NCBI GenBank assembly: GCA_021030905.1
Contig: JAGFMI010000026.1
Span: 248,001-312,000, forward strand
Direction: 5' to 3'
Length of the DNA: 64,000 nt
Source: Pyrenula massariospora
Taxonomy: Eukaryota > Ascomycota > Eurotiomycetes > Pyrenulales > Pyrenulaceae
Of this stretch, positions 11,901-24,086 are shown piece after piece. The notes under the pieces are model-generated. The model made no database searches, was not told the origin of the DNA, and worked only from the letters and a program-made list of their open reading frames with translations. Both the position numbers and the translations under genes were made by a program. Within the stretch, counting starts at the first letter, position 1; each line of letters opens with the position of its first letter.

Positions 11901-14001
11901 AGTGCTTTGGCTTTGTCGTTCCAGTGCGAGATTGCCCAGCTAGGTAGGCTCCCTGAGAAGACATATCTAGCATTATTACTTAGACTAGCCATCAGCTATG
12001 ATGTCAATCAATCATAGAGCAGAGTCTTATCGTTACGATGGATTAAATGGGATCTTTTGCTCGTACAGCGAGGTTGCAAGGGATAGCCCGCAATTCTCAA
12101 TCGCCCTGGCTAGACAATAGTAAGCTCTGGAGTGTGTGGATCAGGGGTGCAACGTGCAGAACGGAGCTGAATCATGGCAGGCCTGTTGCAGCACGATGCG
12201 ACCCCGGGATCCCAACTTTCAGGTTTCTACAACCACCGCATTTCTGGAAGTACAGAGCGGTCCTAGGCCGCTTCGCTCTCGTCTTGGTGGCAATTGAAAG
12301 TTCAGATTGTTACCGCACTTCGATGGCTGCAGCACCGTAGATGCCTGCCAAAACTCGTTTATAACCTATTATTCGTCAGCTCTATGACGTTGACTGCATA
12401 GATCTCGCCCGTAGGAAGACCGTGTGCCGAAAGAGGTATCTGTGCATTATTGAAACAGTGCCTATAACAGCTCGCAGAGTGGTCATGGATTTCTGCAAGG
12501 AGGTTGATTTAGAGTGGCTGTGTCGGCCAGTTGGGGAAAACCTGTTGCGTCTGTGTCTAGTAGCCCGGAGTCTGTCCGAGGTCTCGAAATCGACGCCGGG
12601 TCAGCATTGAGGCCATTGTTGAAGTGCCGGAGAATTTCTCAGTCTTCCTTCTCTGTAACGCCGAGCAAGCTCTAGTTGGAACTACCCCGCTCGGCTACCG
12701 TCACGGTGGGAGCTGCCACAAACCTTCAGAAACCGGCCAGATTTGGGCTCTGCTTTCAGCCAGAAACCCTTTGTTCCAGTCAGCCAGCCTGTCATGACTT
12801 TTGAATTCATTAATTCAATCACCACCCCAATTTCGTTCAGTCTGTAATGAACACTTGGTGTGACCAGGTTAGCCATCAAGCCATAAATCGTTAGTATTCA
12901 TCAGGAAAAATGCAGGAATCGACGCTTATGCCTACACCATTGCCAAATTCTGCATTGGGGGTAGCTGCGTTAAACTCAAAGACCTAAAAAGGAAGACGAG
13001 GACGTCATCCTTTTCAGGCCATGACTCGAGCCTTCCGAGGCAGAGAAGAGCCACCTCCGCCAATATTGTCTCGGTCTTCCCATAATGGATGGCATCGGGA
13101 AAAATTAGAACACCTTTACTATCAGCGATGAGAAATCGACACAGGATAGGTGCACAGCAGAGACGTCAGTTGCGTGATTTCAGCACTTTTATCCTCAAGT
13201 CTACGGGGTATCGAACATTGTAGATACGACAGAAATTGTTCCGTCAATCAAAAAAGATATATCGAGAGCTGGCTTCGACCAGAAGATTCCCCTTGTCCCC
13301 GGGAGACTACCGACATTTTATCCCTACTAAGGCGCATATTGTCTGCAAAGTGCATTAGCTCCCAGCATCATCTACAGATTCGAATGACGCGATCAAAATT
13401 GATTCTATCAATTATGCTTAAGACGGGGGCGTTCCGCGACTTGATAAACAGGCTGTGCCATTCTTAGGGTGGTACGCAACCGCGACTAGGTACTTATCGA
13501 TGGGTATGTGGCTCTCACTAAGCAAGTATCTTACATATAAATTATGGTTAGTGGTTACATAGGCAAGGAAAAGATTTAAGCGAGCGTACGCTCGAAACTA
13601 GGGTACTTTGAAAGAATACCGACCTAAAATTAAATTATCATCAAAATGATACAGGTATCATTAATCTCTTGTTCAACCTTTCCATCTTGCACTGATCATG
13701 CCTGGACGTTGTAAGATAGTGGACAACATCCTCTGTCGGAGCGCCCGATACACTATGCATACAGTTGGTAATTGCTTGCCCACTTTCTCTACAACTTCCG
13801 ATTGGTTCTATTGTCAGTGCCTTGCAGTGATGGCGTATCATCAGTCGAAATGACAGCGGTGGCCATATGGCTGTGAATGCTGACCGCCCAGAGAAGTCTT
13901 GGTCTACAGGCTTGCAGTGGTGTCAACTCCTGCAGTCCAACATTTTACACCATAAGATCAACTCGATAGAGAGACTTTTATTGATACGTTGACAAACGTT
14001 C
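11901..14001. other. gene-free stretch
   Basis: About 2.1 kb with only short open frames on both strands (105 codons at most), no domain, no signal peptide and no plausible splice chain. Nothing further seen. Confidence 0.45.
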
Positions 14002-15947
14002 ATGTCTGTTCGAGAGGTCTCAAGATCGATTGTCCACCACGTTCGAACACCGTCCATGCATTTTCCTCGCTTTCTCTGGAGACCGCAAGGATTTACTGAT
14101 GAGGCTGTCCTCAATCAAGAAGGCAGTACGAGCCAGGGCAGAAAGTTAACATACGAAGCCCTCGAGCTGGGATCAAATAATTTTCTAATAACCCTCGTGG
14201 CAGCTTGTTAGTGGAATTAATCTATAAGAGAGAGAATTCAATAACAACGCTGATTATGATAGCGGGCTTCTTCACCACCTCATACCTGCTGTCCGTATCT
14301 AGCTTGATATTACCTATGCTTAACTTCGTCTACTGGCACAACGAAACAGACACATCTTTCGAGTCTGCACATGCCTATGTTGTCCTCGCCGGGCGTCTTG
14401 TTGGTATGCTATCCTTTGGGTGCTTCGCTGACATGTTTGGCCGCCGGAAAATGTATGGTATCGAAATTATCACCGTGATAATAGGAACAATGGGTGTCGT
14501 AATGAGTTCGGCGGGATATGTTCCGTTCGGTCGATCTAATGACAAAAGTTCAACATCTACTAACTTCAGTTCGTCTGGATCCATGAATATTCAATCCTGG
14601 ATACTATTTTGGTGGTTTGTTTCAGGTATCGGATTTGGTGGCGAATGGTGTTCAAGTGCGATTATTACGTCTGAGTTTGCGCCAACTTCGAAACGACCCC
14701 AGATGTTAGCGACGGTGTTTGCGATGCCGTTTTTTAGTGTTTTAGTGTCGACAGCAGTATCACTGGCGGTAATAAAAACAGTTCAGACGCAACATCAATA
14801 TATTGAAACAAGCCCTGTGGCAGCTGCAGAAGCTGTCGATCAGATCTGGCGCTGGACTATTGGGCTGGGTCTCCTCCCAGCTCTTTTTGCAGCAATTTTG
14901 CGATTTACCATTCCCGAGAGTCCAAGATATACGCTTGACGTTCTAAAAAATCCCGTTAACGCCTTAGCAGAAACAATAAGGCTCAGGAGAATCAATCATG
15001 GGTCAGAGACCACAAGTCAGTCGAATACAGGAGCCATACTACAACAGTCTGTCTTGAGTCCTGGGGATCAAACTGAATCTTCTTCCATTGTCGACGGTCA
15101 AAGTGTGATCATTGATGCTCAGAGTCTTACAATCAGACAGTACTTTTGGAACGAAGGCAACTGGCGGTATCTTTTTACAACCTCTCTTATCTGGTTCCTG
15201 ACAGCATTTTCGTCGCTTTCTCTCGGATTGAAAAGTCCTCAACAGACTTCAATACTTTGGTATGGCCCGGGAGTCATCGCCAAGGATCTCAAAGGCAGCA
15301 ATAATCCAGTAGATTCCAATGCTAATATTTTCTCTGTCCTGACGGGAAATAGCGTCCATCTACTGGTCATCGACTCTATAGCATCCATCATGGGTAGTAT
15401 CCTGCTCATCTTATGTATCGGCCATATCAATCGGAAAAGGTTCACCTGGATAATTTTCCTAGTCAACGGCACATTGCTCATCATCATCGGTGTAACCTTC
15501 TTGAAAACTGAATCAACTAAGATTTGGCGCGTTAATACAGTGATGGCTGCTCTCAACGGACTTTGCCAAGCATTTGGATTAGGTGAACTTACTTCCATAC
15601 TTCCAGCTGAACTATTCCCGACAAAAGTTCGAGCGAGCTGTTATGGTATATCTGCAGCCTTTTCGATCATTGGCTCTCTTCTTTCGTCGATCGTTTTGCG
15701 GTACATTTCCTTCGGCAGACAACAGAGTAAAGCCAACCCTCTTGACTCATTTATATCCCGGCAGAGCTATCTTCTGATGATCTTTGCTGTCCCATTGTTC
15801 ATTGGGGCTGGGGTATGTTGGTTGTGGTTACCAGAATTTCAAGACCAGTCTGGCAAAAACAAAACGCTAGAGGAGCTCGCAGAGGGAAGACGCTTAGAAA
15901 GACGTTTAGCAACATCCAACAACATCGCAAACTTAGATCCTGCCTAA
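14002..15947 (+). CDS. MFS transporter, phosphate:H+ symporter / sugar-porter type (two exons)
   Basis: Exons 14002-14206 and 14263-15947 are joined across a 56-base intron (14207-14262, GTTAGT...ATAG, with CTGAT). The product is about 629 residues. An in-frame ATG at 14056 is a possible alternative start. The splice joins LITLVAA to SGFFTTSYLLSV, restoring the first membrane helix. Helices 2-3 carry the major facilitator signature (GRLVGMLSFGCFADMFGRR). Helix 4 has GIGFGGEWCSSA, matching the GIGxGG(D/E) block of the Pho84-type phosphate:proton symporters and related carriers. R..IPESPRYTLDV follows helix 6, as in that family. A long hydrophilic loop separates the two six-helix halves, and ELFPTKVRASCYGISAA lies in the second half. 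It is expected in the plasma membrane as a proton-coupled importer. The substrate (phosphate, organic anion or glycerophosphodiester) cannot be read from sequence. Confidence 0.85.
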
Positions 15948-18885
15948 GGGAAACGCATCCTCTTGTATTAGATTTCCGGTCGTTGAGTAAATCTTTCTCC
16001 AAAAGAAATTGTCGTGTTCGAAATCTTTGGCAAAGTTCCAACAAAAAAACTGTGAATTACCCCTGAACCTTTTAATTCGGCAATGTGGGGAACCTTGAGC
16101 TCGGTAGTCTTGGCTTTACGCGGAGCAGAGCAGCATCTACAGAGGAGACAAGTTAGGGATCTATGCCGAAGATTCGAAACCAAATCTTTCAGGAAATACT
16201 TTCTAAGGAGGTAACTTTACGGCCGCGTATCCTATGATATCTACGAGGGTTTTAGTTAGCCAGACCGTGAATATTGGTTAAATGAGCTTGCTTGGATGGA
16301 ATGGGCTTCGAGGAAATATTCGCATGGGCATCATATTCAGCGGTTGAATTTTTTGTATCATTACTTAGCCAAGATGCCTCCAGACAAAAGAGTCCGGATC
16401 ATGCTGGAATGCCGGCCACTGACTATATCGGTGGAATAGGTTTGCGCCTGTTACCCGAGTCTCTAGAAGTATAGTTAAGATTTTCAATGTAGATATGGGT
16501 AGGTGGAGTAGATGCATCTTTCAATAAGTCTATGTCTATTTCTGTATTAATGACCGACTACCCAGTCCGCCTCTGCACGCCTATAAGAATTGCTTTGACA
16601 CCGAAGCGAAAGCGACGAGCTTGCTGCCACATGGCACGAGGAAATACACGAAACGCTCATTATGTTCGTCTCAACGCATTCAGCGGGAGTTGGCTGCAGA
16701 CGGTGGTTGGGTCCATCAGGCGACATCGTCGAGGGACACGTGCGACTTAACCGGCACGTAGAGTACGCCTCCGTAGCACGCTCACCCTATGTAATTGGAG
16801 CAGTTGATTGAATGTGCGGGCGGAAGCTCGCCTCCCAAGCGCTACCAACAGTTAATGATCTATCTATGCACGAGAGTTCAGCAAGTCCTCAAGAGGTAGT
16901 CCACACCCACGCGAGGCTTCCACCCGGGACATATCCTTCGCAGAGCTGCATAAGGACAAGTCTGAGCCTGCATCTACGACAGCCATTAGAACTACCTCAA
17001 CCGATGAGGTCGGAGCTACGGTCGACGTCCGATCGACCCTTCGCCTTCACAGAGCCGCAAGAGCTTCGGGCCGCAGCGCTACGGAGACACTGCCGGCCCA
17101 ATGGGACAGGCTTAATAACGGGAAGTGAAGTACTGGCGTCTGATCGGCTGCATGACTTGCTTTACTAGCATCATGCAGTGGGACCCTGATCTGAGCTGGC
17201 ACGATACATTGTAGTTGGACAACCCGGTCAAGTTGGACGCTCCACCAAAAAGTGGAAGTTCGGCGACGCCGACAACGACCAGGTTGAATCTCACGCGTGT
17301 ACAGCGTGCACAAGACGCATGGTACGTTTCATCGCTCATTAAGTCTAGCCGGGAGGCTGAGTGGGAGGGTCTTAGACACGTGAGTTCGTTTCGGCGGCCT
17401 GTGGACCGATGAAACAAGCAGGCTCGGTCGCTACGCCATATGGAATATGATGGAATATGAGGTCTGTTTGTGAGCAAAAGATGTGACTAAAGACACAGTG
17501 TACGGGTATTGCATTGACCTCACTCTAGCGGACGGTAAAATAAAGGAATTGTGCGTCTAACAGTCTTTCGAACCCGACAATTGCCAAAAGCTCGAACGGT
17601 CTACAAGGTCTCGTGATTTCCTGAAAATGTTTACAACTAACAACACCTTGAAATCGTCTCAAGCATTCTGTGGGCTAGAGGTAAGCACAGCTTCTCTTTT
17701 CAGCCGAGCACTTTAGTGTTACGGTAAAAACTCGATCTATGTGTCAAAGGTAGTCTATCGGATATCCTTTTCACTAATCTAGTGAGCTTCTTAGAGCTGC
17801 CAGTGACTTCCGATCTGACATCCGAGGCTTATGGATACGTGGGTGAGAATCCTAAGCCATCGAAACCGCAAGAGCTGAAGCGTCCATGATAATGTCCTTG
17901 CTGATAGCCAGGTTTTCTGTACTAGCACAGCCGCAGCCATGAATGCTATGTGACACGAAGGCGGACCCCATGATATTAACCAAGTTGCCAATTCTATCTT
18001 CATGCCCAAGACTTTGTGCGTCATCAGCTCGTAGACCACCTTCAGAATCTCCGTCGACAGGCTTTCAATTGAAGGAAGCGGCAAGTAGTCGGAATATCAG
18101 GAACCGTTCAGGTGCAACCCAATTCGTCACCAGCTATGAAGACAAGAAACTGGTAGTAACTGCTGTAAGACTTGACTCATGTTCCATCTAAGTCCTAGTG
18201 AGTAGCGACCAGACACAGTAAACGCTCGATATCAGCAAAATCTCGATCCAGTCATTCCTGCACGTTTGAGAACATGCAGCGTTCGTCCTTGGATCTAGGA
18301 GCACATGATAGCCAATGTAATATGTCTCTGGACCATGCTGACGTGTTTTAGAGCGCGCCTTTCACTTGCGGTCACCAAGAGGCTCTTTGATACCAGCGCT
18401 TGTGGCACTAGTTGGGCATTCATAGGGAATGTTCTTTTATTTGATGTCTTTTGGGGGGAGTGGTGAAAATCGACCTTATTCAAAATCGACCGTAGAGGCT
18501 TTGGGAGATAGATTGGCACGTTCTACTTGCTTGGAAGTTTGCACGTTGTAAAGCTTTCGGATGTTCTACAATCAATTAGTAATTTCTCCATAGCAGTGAA
18601 CAGCGCGAGAACCGTCAAATAGCAACTCTTCATCTTCACCTCGATCCCGTTGCTATTGATGATGGCGAGATTACTCACGAAAGTCGGTCTTGAGCAAGTT
18701 GTTTCTGTAATGCAGGCATCTAGTCCACGGCGGAGTTCCGGACAGAATCTGTTGCACGAGAGGTCGCTCGCAAAATTTTCTAAAGTCTTCGTAGCATAAG
18801 AACGCCCGGATGCTAAACAGTCTCTGCGGTTTAGCGTGGCTGTGGTAAATATGGATACTTTGTATCACTGGGAGCCCGCAGACTT
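15948..18885. other. long gene-free stretch (2.9 kb)
   Basis: No open frame here exceeds about 120 codons, and none shows a domain, signal peptide or coherent splice structure on either strand. It is the longest gap in the window and separates the accessory left arm from the conserved block beginning with glycyl-tRNA synthetase. Decayed sequence that cannot be recognised by eye may be present. Confidence 0.5.
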
Positions 18886-20930
18886 TCAGTCTTCTCCGCT
18901 CTGGCCAGTAAACTCGGGCAGGCGTTCAGCTACGTTCTGCCAGCTAGTCACGCCTCTGACCAATTCTTCGACGGCCTTGATAATGTCATCCTGAGAAGCT
19001 CGTACCTGCTTAGTTGAATCTCGATCTCGCAACGTGAAAGTTTCATCTTTCACAGAGTCAAAATCAATCGTGATGCCAAGGGGCGTACCAAGCTCGTCAT
19101 TACGTGCGTATCGCTTTCCGATGCTTGCACCAGAACTATCAATGTCGTTTGAGATTCCTGCCGCAATAAGACTGCTAGAGAGTTTGCGAATGAAAGGCTT
19201 GAATGACAGGTGGTTGGAAAGAGGGACGATGAGGACTTTGGTCGGAGCCACGACTGGAGGAAATGATAGGACGCCACGTGCTTCATCCTCATTCCGGTGC
19301 CAATAGACATGCTCTATCAAGCAGTACAGAATGCGGCCAATCCCAAATGAGGGTTCAATGACATTTGGGGTAAATTCTCGAATATTTTCGATACGCGTCC
19401 GCTTGACAATGTTTATCAAGCTCTTGTCTAGTGTCGCAGGGTCAGCCAGACCTTGGACCTCGAGTGTGATAAAGCCTTCCGCATCAAGTTTACGGGCGAG
19501 AGATTCTCGGACGTCCTGCGGCACAGCTTCAATCGCTCCTTCGACAGCTTTTGCATCCTTGCGGAATTTTGGTCCAAGCTTTTTCCGATCGATGTCTATT
19601 TGCCATTCCTCGATTTTCAGAGGCTCTGGTCGAGCTTCTCGGACCGTTAGGGACTCGCCTGTCTTCTTCGCATGAACAGACAAGTCATAGGCGCTCCGGT
19701 CAGCACATCCAACACATTCTATCCAGCCATAGCTGCTGAACAATTCTGCATCCCAACAGTCCGCAGCATAGTGAGCCATCTCGTTGGCCATGTGCTGGCG
19801 GAAACGAAGCTTAGCTTGATCGACACCGAGCTTTGCTAAGAACAGCTGGATACGGGCCAGAAAATACCCCAAGGTTTCATTGTCAACTGTGCCCGATTCG
19901 ACGGCCTTCCCGATCGACATTTTCTGTAAGTCTGTCCTTCCAGCTAATTGAGTGTGACGATTCAGTAAAGACAGTTCAACGTCGGCTACTTCAGAAAATT
20001 TTGGGTGCTTTTTATTGTTTGGATCAACAAAGTGCTCTATCTCCGCCATAAGGAATTCTCGAACACGCAGAAGACCACTTCGAGGCGAAATTTCATTTCT
20101 GAAAGACTTGCCAATGGATGCAGACGCAAATGGCATTTGGCTCTGATTGAAATCGAGAAGCTTTTTGAAGTTCAGGAACTGCCCTTGCGCTGTTTCAGGT
20201 CGCAAATACCCAGGAGAAGTACTACTTGGGCCAATGGTCGTTTGGAACATAAGATTAAAGCTGACTGGAGGAAGTACTTCATTGTTGGTCTCAGGATTTC
20301 TAATTTCGAGCCTTTTGATTAGTTGTGCAAGCTCATCGCCATCAAAATTGTCAATCTAAGATGATGTTAGTCATGGAGTAAGACATATAAAGCGAGATTG
20401 TCAACCTTTGCGAGGATCTCTTCATACTCCGTCACTTGTGCGTCATCAAGCTGCACTGTCTTGACGTCCTTGACCTTCTTTTTGGCCTTTTTGGGATCTG
20501 TTTCTGCATTTTGCAGTTCCGCCTTTTTGCCTCGGGCAGTCTTGTCTCCTTGTAGTCTCGCTTCAAGAACATTCTCGACCAGATGATCCGCGCGCAAATA
20601 GTCGCCAGTTTTGGGATCTTTGCACATCCAATCGGCAAATTTGTCCACGTGTCCGCTAGTCTTGAACACCTCTGCTGGAGTGAGCATTGTGCAGTCAACC
20701 TCAAGCATGCGCTCTTCCAAGACGAAATGTTTCCGCCAAAGATCCACGATGTTTGCTTGTAACGAGCACCCCGGTGGCCCATAATCGAACAACCCTCTCG
20801 TTGCGCCTTTACAAGATTCAAATGAGCGATAGATCTCGAAAGATGGTGTGTAAAACATGCGTCGTTTTAGTAGCGACTCGAGGAGGGCTTTGTTGAACGG
20901 CTCGCCGTTCCAAGCTGTCAATTCAGGCAT
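18886..20930 (-). CDS. GRS1: glycyl-tRNA synthetase (two exons)
   Basis: Exons 20406-20930 and 18886-20355 are joined across a 50-base intron (20356-20405, GTTGAC...CTTAG, with CTAAC). The product is about 664 residues, matching the fungal cytosolic/mitochondrial enzyme (yeast Grs1 is similar in length). It charges tRNA-Gly with glycine as a class II synthetase homodimer. The N-terminal catalytic part has the family hallmarks FDYGPPGCSLQANI and the motif-1 region FKTSGHVDKFADWM. The Lys-rich insert KKAKKKVKDVK follows. Exon 2 carries YLRPETAQGQFLNF, motif 2 (SFRNEISPRSGLLRVREF), EIEHF, and motif 3 (PSFGIGRILYCLIEH). The C-terminus is the anticodon-binding domain (from APTKVLIVPLS). Fungi usually make both cytosolic and mitochondrial forms from one such gene. 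No mitochondrial presequence is obvious at this ATG, and an upstream near-cognate start could supply it. Confidence 0.95.
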
Positions 20931-21876
20931 GGCGGGCTGGAAGTAGTAATTCTTAATATAGGCTTGTCAATAACCAATTCACGCCTGAATTGATGGAGGC
21001 AACCAACGGATAGGTTACTTACCAGAGTCTTCAAGGGCTTGACTCAGAAAGCTCTTGTGATTTAAGATGAAGGAGAATCTGCGAGAATGCTCGCACGAAG
21101 CTGATCACAGCAGTCTGAAATATGGCAGTGGAAGCTGCTAGGAAGGTAGGAGGTATGTATGCAACCGTGGAAAGTCTCTGAGTCACCGGGGAGGATAGAG
21201 CACAGCATCATTTTTCTCGTCTCATTTGTTTCAAGAGGTGACTGTGCGAAGCTCAGACCGCGCTTCGGGCCGGAGCTGCCGATCCGAGCAATGCACACCA
21301 TGAATCCGCTTCTAGTAAAGAAATATTCACTAAATATATTCGACGCAGAGGGACTAGATAATGCTGTGTTTTCGGAGCTCATGGGGCATCTAAGTATTGA
21401 CTGAGCAATTGCCAGTGTATGTGAGCTGCATGAAGTCATTGTTGACCTCTCCTTGGTCACATACACTGTCTTGAACTATCATGTAAAGTAAAGATTAGGT
21501 GTAGCAGGTTTTTGTTCCGAATTTACTGAACTTAGTCTTATCTTGGAAATCCTTCATCAAAACGAGCACTCTGTAGAAGCACTGGCGGCTTTCCGATGCT
21601 GATTAGTCAGAGGCTTTGACTTGATGTGATCCGGCTGCTGGTTGCCTCTCATAGCTTGACTAGCAGCACAAAGAACCACGGCAAGTTCCAAATACGTATC
21701 TTTTCAGGAGTAGACTGAGCCGAGGCTAGCACAGCAGATTCATAGAGCTCATGGAAGATCTGAACGAGGGCTTTCCAAGCGCGTTGCCCAGTTTTCAGAT
21801 TGCGCAAGCCAAAAGTCAGCTTCGCGCTGCTCGTTCATCCATCATTCTCACACATAGCACCCCGCTCTCTCCCAAA
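20931..21876. other. gap between GRS1 and the UBR-box gene
   Basis: Contains the GRS1 promoter and the 3' flank of the next gene. A 134-codon frame on the minus strand (21062-21466) has no recognisable features and is not called. Confidence 0.45.
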
Positions 21877-23493
21877 CTAGTACCCGCTCTGTTCTCTCCT
21901 TGAGTCCCCATCAACCCCTCCATCCTCCACTTCTCCGGCCTTCTTCCCTGCCTCTCCATCCCTCAATTTCTCGAAATACGCCTTGACGTCCTCCGCTCCA
22001 ACTGGCACCCCACTCTCTGCGTATGGCCGAAGGAATTCTTTGACCTTGTCTTTCAAATGATTGTAAGCCATCACACCTTCAATCGCTCGAACTCTGTCGA
22101 TCGTGTTCAGCGCCGCTTCGCCGCGGTCGTAGATGGAGCGAGAGCCCTCGCTGGGTGCGCCATCGGGGGCTGGGGAAGAGCGCGCTCCGGACGAGAGGGG
22201 TGGAGCATAGGTATCTTCTTCTTCGAGTAATTGTGGATGGGGTCGTAGGTGGGGAAAGCAAGTTGGGCAGTGGCAGAAGGAGTTGCGGAAGGCGGAGGTG
22301 CAGAATAAGGAAAGGGACTCAGTTGGAGATGAGGAGGGAAGCAGAGCGTGTTTCGGTTGTTGCAGACCAGTGGGCTTTGTGGAGGAAGGATTTTCTTTGA
22401 TTCTTTTCAAAGGACTGGCAGGTCGTTCTTCATCGGCGGTGGGTGAAACTTTACGCTTTTGCGTATTGCTCGAATGGGATGATTGATTTTTAGTTGTTTC
22501 TGTCTCTGCCTTAGTAGATAATGTTGTTGATTTTGAATCTGGGCTAGGGACACTGTGGGTGTGGTCATGCCCATTGGCGGCTGGCTTCGCAGCCGGGCTG
22601 TGGAAGACTGGTGGAAGGAAACCTTCGGTTCCTGCGTACGCCTTGATCCATGGGTTTGACTCAGTGCATTTATAGCAGATGAAGGTGTCAAAATCATCTT
22701 CCCCAGGAAAGCCCGGAGGGACTGGGGGTTCATCGTCTTCTTCAGCACTTTTAGTGCTGTTATTGTCGCCATTTTCTTGCACATCAGGCTGTCCCACGGC
22801 CTTAATCTCCCCTTCAGCCACTTTCTTCGCGCCTTCACCGTTTTTCGAATGCTTCGCCCAGTCCCTTGGTAAGCCAACAACACACTCCGGATGCCACCAG
22901 TCTTCGCCACAGCCTCCTGTCTCCACTGTCCCAAGACCTAGGCACTGGAACATTGTGCCCTTCTCCGTATGTGGATCGTACTCTTCCCCACACCCGCAAA
23001 ACCTGCCCTGAAAGTTTTGGTTATACCGATTAGTCCCCGCTGCAGGCTGAGAATGTACGCCCTTCTCTCCTGTTGCCGGGTCGGTGCGCAGGGTACATCG
23101 CGTTTGGTTGATAAAGCGTGTGGTACCGCAATCGCAGGTAAAATTTCGTTTTGCGAAGAGCTCGACAAGCGTGTGCTCGCCGTGGCAGGAGATCGAGCAA
23201 GAATAGCACACTCCGGCTGGGGTAAAGGATTGAGAAGGGGAAGCAGGGGGTGGAGTGCAAGTCAGACAGGCAAAGACGGGTTGGCGGAGAGAACCTAGAG
23301 GGTAGGTGCAGGTATCAAAGGAATAGGGAAGGGCTTCGCGGGCGTCAGCCTCAAGAGCGAGTTGCGCATTTATGTAATCGGTAGCCGTTTGCGAAGCTGG
23401 ATGCGGTGAAGAAGATGGATTTTCCGCATTCGTTGCATTTGTGGGAAGAGGATCCATAGTATTTAGATTGGAGTCCTCGGCGTTCGACGACAT
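21877..23493 (-). CDS. UBR-box / PHD-type zinc-finger protein, UBR7 (Mlo2) family
   Basis: Uninterrupted frame. The ATG at 23493 (MSSNAEDSN) is chosen over one 22 codons upstream because the upstream residues are hydrophobic and atypical, giving 538 residues. After a disordered Asn/Pro/Ser-rich head comes the UBR-box: a Cys/His cluster including CYSCSISCHGEHTLVELFAK and FTCDCGTTRF, which bind zinc and define N-recognin-like proteins. A PHD-like finger follows (FCGCGEEYD, MFQCLGLG, CGEDWWHPECVVGLP), closed by FICYKC after an acidic insert. The C-terminal third has SFCHCPTCFPHLRPHPQLL and an acidic EEEDTYAPPL, as in UBR7/Mlo2 proteins. In animals UBR7 is a nuclear E3-like protein linked to histone H2B. 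In fission yeast the relative is Mlo2. It transcribes away from MCM2 across a shared 0.6 kb promoter region. Confidence 0.88.
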   Translation of the reverse strand: MSSNAEDSNLNTMDPLPTNATNAENPSSSPHPASQTATDYINAQLALEADAREALPYSFDTCTYPLGSLRQPVFACLTCTPPPASPSQSFTPAGVCYSCSISCHGEHTLVELFAKRNFTCDCGTTRFINQTRCTLRTDPATGEKGVHSQPAAGTNRYNQNFQGRFCGCGEEYDPHTEKGTMFQCLGLGTVETGGCGEDWWHPECVVGLPRDWAKHSKNGEGAKKVAEGEIKAVGQPDVQENGDNNSTKSAEEDDEPPVPPGFPGEDDFDTFICYKCTESNPWIKAYAGTEGFLPPVFHSPAAKPAANGHDHTHSVPSPDSKSTTLSTKAETETTKNQSSHSSNTQKRKVSPTADEERPASPLKRIKENPSSTKPTGLQQPKHALLPSSSPTESLSLFCTSAFRNSFCHCPTCFPHLRPHPQLLEEEDTYAPPLSSGARSSPAPDGAPSEGSRSIYDRGEAALNTIDRVRAIEGVMAYNHLKDKVKEFLRPYAESGVPVGAEDVKAYFEKLRDGEAGKKAGEVEDGGVDGDSRREQSGY

Positions 23494-24086
23494 GATAGCA
23501 ATTGAATTAAGGTTCGATGAGGCTACTGTCAAGAAATGTGAGAGACAGAGGAAGCACAACGGAGAGTAGATATGAGGTTACAGCGAAATAGAAGACGTTG
23601 TAAAGCCTTTGCGCTTTTGGGATAGTGGTAAAGAAGGCTCAAAAGACCGTCACAAGGCCTGCGCCTTTACAAATAAAATTGTTGCCTCGACTTGAGTCCA
23701 ACGAGCGATACGCGACAGTGCGGGATTCGCTCCGCGTTCGCCAAGACACCTTACCTATTTAGGGATTAATTGACTTTCACGTCGCGAGCGCGTTGCAAGT
23801 CGCGTCGGACTCCCGCTATTTCTCGCGATTGCTCTCGAAGGTGATGATTGAGTCTGTGCTAGAACAATCCAATCTCTCCCTGCAGCTTCGACAGTCACTA
23901 TTGCCGTGAGGCATCTTTGACTTGCAAACATCATCCTACTTAAGATTCCGATTTTCAAAAATTGTTCCCTATGAGGTTAGTTCCCTTCATTCAGACCCAT
24001 CCTCTCTTAGAGCGAGGAAGAATCTCACTCAAAGGCGCTCAACCTTGAACTAACATTTCTCACGTAGCTCTCCACTTCGCCCTAGC
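23494..24086. promoter_or_regulatory. divergent promoter region between the UBR7-like gene and MCM2
   Basis: About 593 bases separate the two start codons, which point away from each other, so both promoters must lie here. A short GC-rich hairpin-like stretch (GCGGGATTCGCTCCGC, about 23731-23746) is visible. I could not identify a convincing Mlu-I cell-cycle box (ACGCGT), though one would be expected for cell-cycle control of MCM genes in yeasts. Confidence 0.5.

Noticed and set aside
21062-21466. 134-codon minus-strand open frame
   Set aside because: Cys- and Ser-rich without pattern, no recognisable domain; shorter plus-strand frame overlaps; sits between two real promoters and 3' ends.
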